From Pseudomonas sp. ACN8 (GTDB lineage Bacteria; Pseudomonadota; Gammaproteobacteria; Pseudomonadales; Pseudomonadaceae): 64,000 bases of DNA. Where the stretch lies: contig NZ_MRCS01000017.1 in the NCBI RefSeq assembly GCF_002303925.1, forward strand, positions 49,264 through 113,263. The letters run 5' to 3'. Made by a program: the position numbers and the translations under genes. The notes beneath the pieces were generated by a model. It was not told where the DNA came from. It made no database searches and saw only the letters and a list, made by a program, of their open reading frames with translations. Shown piece after piece: positions 60,909-64,000 of this stretch; within the stretch, counting starts at the first letter, position 1, and every line of letters begins with the position of its first letter.

Positions 60909-61114
60909 GAATGGACACTCCTGAGGACGAGGTGCCTGACTTGTGACACCAGCACGTTTCGCAGGTTGCGTCAGCAATCTCGGGTGCGGTAGTACCTTGA
61001 GCGTAAACTGGACGATGATGGCCGGCGTTGAGACAGCCACTCGTCAACCGAATGGCACCCACCGCGTGCCCCTTCACACCAACATCAGGTAACGGCTCAT
61101 CCCGGGAGACGACC

Positions 61115-61441
61115 ATGATGAACATCAAAATGACTTCTCTGCTCATGGCCGGATGGTTGTCGGCAGCGTCCCTGGCCACCTTTGCGGCGTCCGGCGATGG
61201 CCCTGGCGCGCCCGGTACGGCACCCGGCGCAACCCGCAACTCAACCCTGCTGCCAGACAACAACCGCCCCAGCGATCCCTCGGGCAACAACAGCCGCGGT
61301 CAGCGCCCCAGCTCGTCAAGCGGCAGCACCGGCGTCAATGGTCCGGGCAGTGGCGCGGGCGGCGGCACCGGTGCGCCCGGTGGCGGAACCGGCGGTGCTG
61401 GCGGCGGGACGGGTAGCTGGACAGGCCAAGGCCGCCAATGA
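61115..61441 (+). CDS. Secreted Gly/Ser/Pro-rich low-complexity protein
   Basis: 108 residues. Signal peptide (MTSLLMAGWLSAASLATFA, cleaved near residue 23), then a polar stretch with Asn/Ser/Pro (LLPDNNRPSDPSGNNSRG) and a C-terminal Gly-rich tail with GGGTG repeats. Probably disordered in the periplasm. GGGAG precedes the first of two ATG codons (61115, 61118). No family recognised; related short proteins occur in other pseudomonads. Confidence 0.7.
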   Translation: MMNIKMTSLLMAGWLSAASLATFAASGDGPGAPGTAPGATRNSTLLPDNNRPSDPSGNNSRGQRPSSSSGSTGVNGPGSGAGGGTGAPGGGTGGAGGGTGSWTGQGRQ

Positions 61442-61575
61442 CCTGCCGTCGTTGGCGGCTTCAGATCACCTGAGACTTACATCGGCTTGACCGCCGGCGG
61501 GACCGGCAGCGCTAACGGAACTCTAGATGATCAATGCCACCAGGCCCGGGAGACGGACCACCGGCGGAAAAAACT

Positions 61576-63171
61576 TCAACGGTCAGAGCGCATCAATGCC
61601 TCGACGCCACCGGCCATCGACAACGTTGCCACGCGGTTTCGCCCCGAATGCTTGGCCTGATACAACGCCGCATCCGCCCGCTCGACGAACACGTCCATGC
61701 TGTCACGCCCCGACGGCACAAACGCATAGCAACCCAGACTGACCGTCACGTAACCGTTGGGCGAGCCGGTGTGACTGATGTGCCTGTCGATGACGCTGCG
61801 GCGGATCTGCTCGGCAATCGTCATGGCGCCGTGGATGTCGGTGTCCGGCAGCAACACCGCAAACTCTTCGCCGCCGTAACGCACCGCCAGATCGGCTTTG
61901 CGTTGGCAGCAACCCTTCAGCGCCCGTGCCACCTCGGCCAGGCAGTGATCGCCCACCACGTGCCCGTAGGTGTCGTTGTAGCGCTTGAAGTAATCGATAT
62001 CGAGCATGATCAGGCTCAAGGGGTTCGCCTGCCTGGCGCCGCGCCCGAACTCGATGTCCAGCGCCCGCTCGAATAATCGTCGGTTGGCCAGCCCGGTCAG
62101 ACTGTCGTGGGTGGCGATCAGCTCCAGCGCTTGCTGGGCCCTGCGCAAATCCGACTCGACTCGCTCGCCGACACGCACCTGATGCAGGAACACCCACCCG
62201 AACAGCCCCACGCCCACCAGCACCAGGGCAACGATGAGACTGGAGCGAAACGCCGTGTCGTACCAGCCCGCGAGAATGGACTCCGTGGACGACGCCGCGG
62301 CGACCACCAGCGGATACCCCTCCAGCTGTCGGTAACCGTACATGCGTGTCACACCGTCGATGATGGACGTGAACATCGCATTGCCGGAGGTGGCCAGCGG
62401 CAGGAACTTCTGGAAGATCTCGCTCTGGGCCAGCGACACGCCGATCTGCGCCTCTACAAAAGGTCGACGCGCCAACAAGGTGCCATCGGTCAGGCCGAGA
62501 AACATCGAGCCGTTGTCGTCGAGGCTGAAGCTTTTGAAAAACTGGTCGAAGTACGACATCTTGATGCCGGCCAGCAACACGCCCTGGAAATGCCCGTTCC
62601 TGTCGTTGATCCGCCTGGATATCGGAATGACCCACTCACCGTTTTCCCGGCTGCGGATGGCCGGGCCGATATGCGCCACCGACGATACGTTTTGCTGGTG
62701 ATACTTGAAGTACTCGCGATCCGCGACACCGGCACCCCGGGGCAGATTTTCAAACGAGGTCACCACCCACTGGCCCTTCTGATCGAACAGCAGGATGCCG
62801 TGCAACTGATCCAGCGCCAGCACTCGCCGGGCGAAGGTTTGCTGCAAGCGCGACCGTTGATCCGGGCCGAAACCGTCGACCTGAATCCAGTCCACCAGGC
62901 TGGTCAACACCAGGTCGGCCTTCATGAAGGTGTCTTCGGCTTGCTGCGCCATGGCCCGCGTCAGGTTCGAAGACGCCACTTGCGCCAGGCTCAGGTCATG
63001 GCGACGGGACTGTTCCAGTTGCAGATAAAGCAAACCACACAGGCACAGGCACACCGTGGCAATGAACAATACCGCGGCCTTGCGCAGCGGTATGCGTTTC
63101 AATGCGACGCCAGGGGCGTGGTCCGGGTCGTTAAAGCGCGTGGGCAAAAATTCATCCTGTCGGGGGGGCAA
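61576..63171 (-). CDS. Membrane diguanylate cyclase with periplasmic dCache sensor
   Basis: Makes cyclic di-GMP. 531 residues if begun at TTG 63171; the true start is uncertain. Two membrane helices (about 30-50 and 308-330) flank a periplasmic region (FEDTFMKADLVLTSLVDW to EGYPLVVAAASS) that fits a dCache-like sensor. The cytoplasmic GGDEF domain is intact (RYGGEEF), with an RxxD inhibitory site (RKAD) five residues before it, so product feedback is expected. A run of seven G/C bases lies at the 5' end. Confidence 0.88.
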   Translation of the reverse strand: MPPRQDEFLPTRFNDPDHAPGVALKRIPLRKAAVLFIATVCLCLCGLLYLQLEQSRRHDLSLAQVASSNLTRAMAQQAEDTFMKADLVLTSLVDWIQVDGFGPDQRSRLQQTFARRVLALDQLHGILLFDQKGQWVVTSFENLPRGAGVADREYFKYHQQNVSSVAHIGPAIRSRENGEWVIPISRRINDRNGHFQGVLLAGIKMSYFDQFFKSFSLDDNGSMFLGLTDGTLLARRPFVEAQIGVSLAQSEIFQKFLPLATSGNAMFTSIIDGVTRMYGYRQLEGYPLVVAAASSTESILAGWYDTAFRSSLIVALVLVGVGLFGWVFLHQVRVGERVESDLRRAQQALELIATHDSLTGLANRRLFERALDIEFGRGARQANPLSLIMLDIDYFKRYNDTYGHVVGDHCLAEVARALKGCCQRKADLAVRYGGEEFAVLLPDTDIHGAMTIAEQIRRSVIDRHISHTGSPNGYVTVSLGCYAFVPSGRDSMDVFVERADAALYQAKHSGRNRVATLSMAGGVEALMRSDR

Positions 63172-63361
63172 GGCATGGGCAACAACCCAAAGCCCTCAGT
63201 CTTTGTGGGGCGTAGTTTACGGGGTTATCCAGGACAAATGGGTGGCCACTTGCCCGGCGGTATCACACCTGTCCGGCCTAAGCTGCAAACATGACCCAGG
63301 GCAAGCGCTGCCTGTGCGTCAACGAGCTACGATTAGACTGACTTCAATAAAGGGAATCGAC

Positions 63362-63829
63362 ATGAGCAAAGCAGACGAGCTCGCCGCAAAATTGAAACAG
63401 GCACGGCTGACCAGTGCGGATCAGGCGATCGATGGCTGGCCGGGCCAGGTCTACGAACTGTATCAACGCATAGAGACCTGGCTGCTGCCCTTGACCGAAG
63501 CGGGCCTGGTCCTGCGGCGCAACCCCACCCACGTGTTCGAGAGCCACCCCAATGGCGACGCTTACGACTACGCCATCGACCAGTTGGTCATCTCCGGCAA
63601 CGAGCACAGCATTACCTTTGACCCGGTTGCACGCTTCACCGCCGATGGCGAGGGGCGGGTCGAGATCCACACGACAGGCAACGAACTCGCCCTGTTGCGC
63701 ACCGTGGACGAGCACGGTGAAACACACTGGTGGCTGCAGACGATCGAACAGGCCACCGCGCAGCCGGATGCGGTGGCGCTGACGGAAACCGATCTGCTTG
63801 TGGTGGTGCAACAAGGGTTGGCGCTTTAG
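63362..63829 (+). CDS. Conserved hypothetical protein
   Basis: 155 residues from MSKADELAAK, with GGGA 8 nt upstream; the frame is open for 100 codons before but that part looks non-coding. Soluble, no signal peptide. An acidic C-terminal half (TADGEGRVEIHTTGNELALLRTVDEHGETHWWL) has alternating strand pattern. I do not recognise the family. Its stop is 10 nt before a long inverted repeat. Confidence 0.7.
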   Translation: MSKADELAAKLKQARLTSADQAIDGWPGQVYELYQRIETWLLPLTEAGLVLRRNPTHVFESHPNGDAYDYAIDQLVISGNEHSITFDPVARFTADGEGRVEIHTTGNELALLRTVDEHGETHWWLQTIEQATAQPDAVALTETDLLVVVQQGLAL

Positions 63830-63838
63830 GGGATTGGC

Positions 63839-64000
63839 TGAATACCAGTTTGTTGAATGCCACAAACCCTGTAGGAGCGAGCCTGCTCGCGATGGACTCA
63901 AGAACGCCGCGTTTAGCCAGTAAGTACGCGTTATCGTTAACGACCATCGCGAGCAGGCTCGCTCCTACAGGGTTTGTGGCATTCAACAAACTGGTATTCA
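63839..64000. repeat. REPIN inside a 57-nt perfect inverted repeat (continues past the right edge?)
   Basis: 63839-63895 is the exact reverse complement of 63944-64000, with a 48-nt spacer. The inner parts are the REP palindromes (GTAGGAGCGAGCCTGCTCGCGA); the outer 28 nt (TGAATACCAGTTTGTTGAAT...) are not REP sequence, so the duplication extends past the element. The repeat reaches the last base of the window and may be longer. Confidence 0.95.

Noticed and set aside
61028..61114. Upstream extension of the Gly-rich secreted protein
   Set aside because: The signal peptide and ribosome site start at 61115; the extension would bury the signal peptide.

Overview
The window is chromosomal DNA from a Pseudomonas of the fluorescens group. 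The evidence is high-GC codon use, the RsmE-type CsrA, the gene order asd-usg-fimV-truA-trpF-accD-folC-dedD-cvpA-purF-metZ, and the many GAGC/GCTC-type REP palindromes arranged as REPIN pairs between genes. Most of it is core genome. The one clearly different segment is 54.4-56.6 kb, an A+T-richer two-gene block beside a tRNA-Asn gene that looks like an alpha-xenorhabdolysin (XaxAB/YaxAB-type) binary pore-forming toxin.

Layout. 0-2.1 kb: start of a ribose-type sugar ABC transporter operon (rbsB, partial rbsA) behind a perfect LacI-type operator. 2.1-9.4 kb: periplasmic glutaminase-asparaginase, a LexA-box promoter driving a DUF1654 gene and periplasmic endonuclease I, a SPOR lipoprotein, rsmE, a Tat-exported beta-carbonic anhydrase, and several small hypothetical genes including a tandem pair with duplicated 5' ends. 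9.4-17.5 kb: tRNA-Val(GAC), a PuuB-like FAD oxidase, a four-gene molybdenum hydroxylase operon (Mo subunit, 2Fe-2S subunit, triheme cytochrome c, XdhC) and a tRNA-Val/Asp/Asp cluster. 17.7-36.3 kb: a long leftward block of biosynthetic genes (metZ, purF, cvpA, dedD, folC, accD, trpF, truA, fimV, usg-like, asd, leuB, a methyltransferase, leuD, leuC). 36.3-44.5 kb: a roughly 166-bp near-palindrome between leuC and a divergent LysR gene, a PAS5-GGDEF-EAL protein, a heat-shock-controlled ibpA, dusC, a thioesterase, and a hydrolase/TetR pair. 44.6-53.4 kb: a duplicated tRNA-Ala/tRNA-Glu cluster downstream of gltX, EmrAB-type efflux genes, uvrB, and an aromatic aminotransferase. 53.4-64 kb: small genes, tRNA-Asn, the toxin pair, a purine permease, an orphan BrnA antitoxin, arylamine N-acetyltransferase, exonuclease III, a membrane diguanylate cyclase, and a terminal 57-nt perfect inverted repeat built around a REPIN.

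How the genes fit together. The leftward block gathers aspartate-family (asd, metZ), leucine (leuB, leuC, leuD), tryptophan, purine, folate and fatty-acid synthesis genes, many of them overlapping or only a few bases apart. Two regulatory layers are visible in the DNA itself: an SOS promoter in front of DUF1654-endA, and a sigma-32 promoter plus a ROSE-like 5' UTR in front of ibpA. gltX sits immediately upstream of the tRNA-Glu genes whose products it charges. All functional calls are from reading motifs and context; no database search was run.
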